Assembly: GCF_000745345.1 (NCBI RefSeq)
Contig: NZ_JQNR01000005.1
Span: forward strand, 3,472,001-3,536,000
DNA: 64,000 bases
Direction of reading: 5' to 3'
Source: Actinacidiphila yeochonensis CN732
Lineage (GTDB): Bacteria > Actinomycetota > Actinomycetes > Streptomycetales > Streptomycetaceae
The first letter of the stretch is position 1. Each line of letters starts with the position of its first letter. Below, piece by piece: positions 63,599-64,000 of this stretch. Both the position numbers and the translations under genes were made by a program. The notes under the pieces are model-generated. The model made no database searches, was not told the origin of the DNA, and was given only the letters and a program-made list of their open reading frames with translations.

Positions 63599-64000
63599 AT
63601 GAGCACACCCACCATGGAGTCCCCCGCACCCGGACTGCCCGAGGAGCCGGTCGCGCCGCAGCAGCGGACAGCGGCCAAGCAGGCTCGGTTCGCCGACAGC
63701 GGCAGGGTCCTCAACGTCTTCTCCCACGGCTTTCTGATCCTGTGGGCGATCATGATCGTGCTGCCGCTGGCGTGGATCGTGATCAGCTCCTTCAAGACCG
63801 ACGGTCAGATCGGCGGCAGCGCCTGGACCTGGCCGCACCACTGGTCGTTCGACGTCTTCCAGCGGGCCTGGAACAAGGGAATCGGCGGATTCCTGCTGCA
63901 CACCGTGGTCGTGATGGTCTTCTCGGTGACCCTCACCATGCTCTTCGGCGCGATGGCCGCCTACGTCCTTTCGCGCTACGAGTTCCCGGGCAACCGCTTC
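63599..64000 (+). CDS. ngcG: Amino-sugar ABC transporter permease, cut by the right edge
   Basis: ATG 63599 opens a frame that is still open at the window end (134 codons visible). After a Pro/Glu-rich N terminus it reads VLNVFSHGFLILWAIMIVLP, LAWIVISSFKTDGQIGGSAW and TWPHHWSFDVFQRAWNKGIG, then LLHTVVVMVFSVTLTMLFGA, the start of a MalG-like permease. It completes the NgcEFG importer. Confidence 0.9.
   Translation, partial: MSTPTMESPAPGLPEEPVAPQQRTAAKQARFADSGRVLNVFSHGFLILWAIMIVLPLAWIVISSFKTDGQIGGSAWTWPHHWSFDVFQRAWNKGIGGFLLHTVVVMVFSVTLTMLFGAMAAYVLSRYEFPGNRF

Overview
This window is chromosomal DNA of a Streptomyces-type actinomycete. The base composition is very high in G+C, almost every gene has G/C in third codon positions, GTG starts and ATGA/GTGA stop-start overlaps are common, and many proteins are typical of the genus: DUF574 methyltransferase, F420-type LLM oxidoreductase, a MurA with a fused HTH domain, a 904-residue aconitase and an NgcEFG-type amino-sugar transporter. 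The right end (murA2 - acnA - ngcEF(G)) matches the order I remember from S. coelicolor.

Layout. 1-4.7 kb: a DUF6461-type protein cut by the left edge, then a coupled pair of surface-glycan enzymes (a GT29 sialyltransferase-like protein and a glycosyltransferase/pyruvyltransferase fusion). 4.7-10.4 kb: DUF1697, an ATPase overlapping a MazG-like pyrophosphohydrolase, two consensus DnaA boxes, a DUF6099-like protein, an F420 oxidoreductase and a homocysteine S-methyltransferase. 10.7-15.2 kb: the Hen1/Pnkp RNA-repair pair, with an apparent one-base frameshift in a C-rich tract at the start of Pnkp. 15.4-18.0 kb: arginine deiminase and ornithine carbamoyltransferase with an ArgR-like operator. 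18.3-22.1 kb: a DUF574 methyltransferase and metE behind a cobalamin riboswitch. 22.6-26.0 kb: a terpene operon with a cNMP-binding encapsulin-like shell protein, a 2-methylisoborneol-type cyclase and the GPP C-methyltransferase. 26.3-29.1 kb: two small secreted proteins and a DGPF/ECF42 sigma pair. 29.4-34.0 kb: a coupled glycosyltransferase and two ABC exporters. 34.6-44.1 kb: mixed single genes, including CMD-family proteins, GNAT, APH-like kinase, an XRE regulator with a divergent target, a secreted beta-propeller protein with a lipoprotein partner, and a fatty acid desaturase.

44.5-55.9 kb is the clearest accessory region. A 2715-residue secreted RHS polymorphic toxin ends in a Hint domain and a nuclease tip, followed by a SUKH immunity gene. 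G+C falls abruptly at the toxin tip. Downstream lies a toxin 'graveyard': several copies of a tyrosine-recombinase 3' end, a second displaced Hint-tail/toxin fragment, a broken immunity-like reading frame, a small XRE gene beside a truncated paralogue, and a broken barnase-like RNase tip.

55.9-64.0 kb returns to core genome. The HTH-MurA2 gene and aconitase gene diverge from a 500-bp region holding two related 18-bp palindromes (TATCTC-N6-GAGATA), one in front of each gene. They are followed by the ngcE, ngcF and (cut by the right edge) ngcG genes, with a DasR-like site upstream.

No rRNA, tRNA, CRISPR array or intact insertion sequence was seen. All assignments come from reading the sequence and remembered family features; no database search was run.
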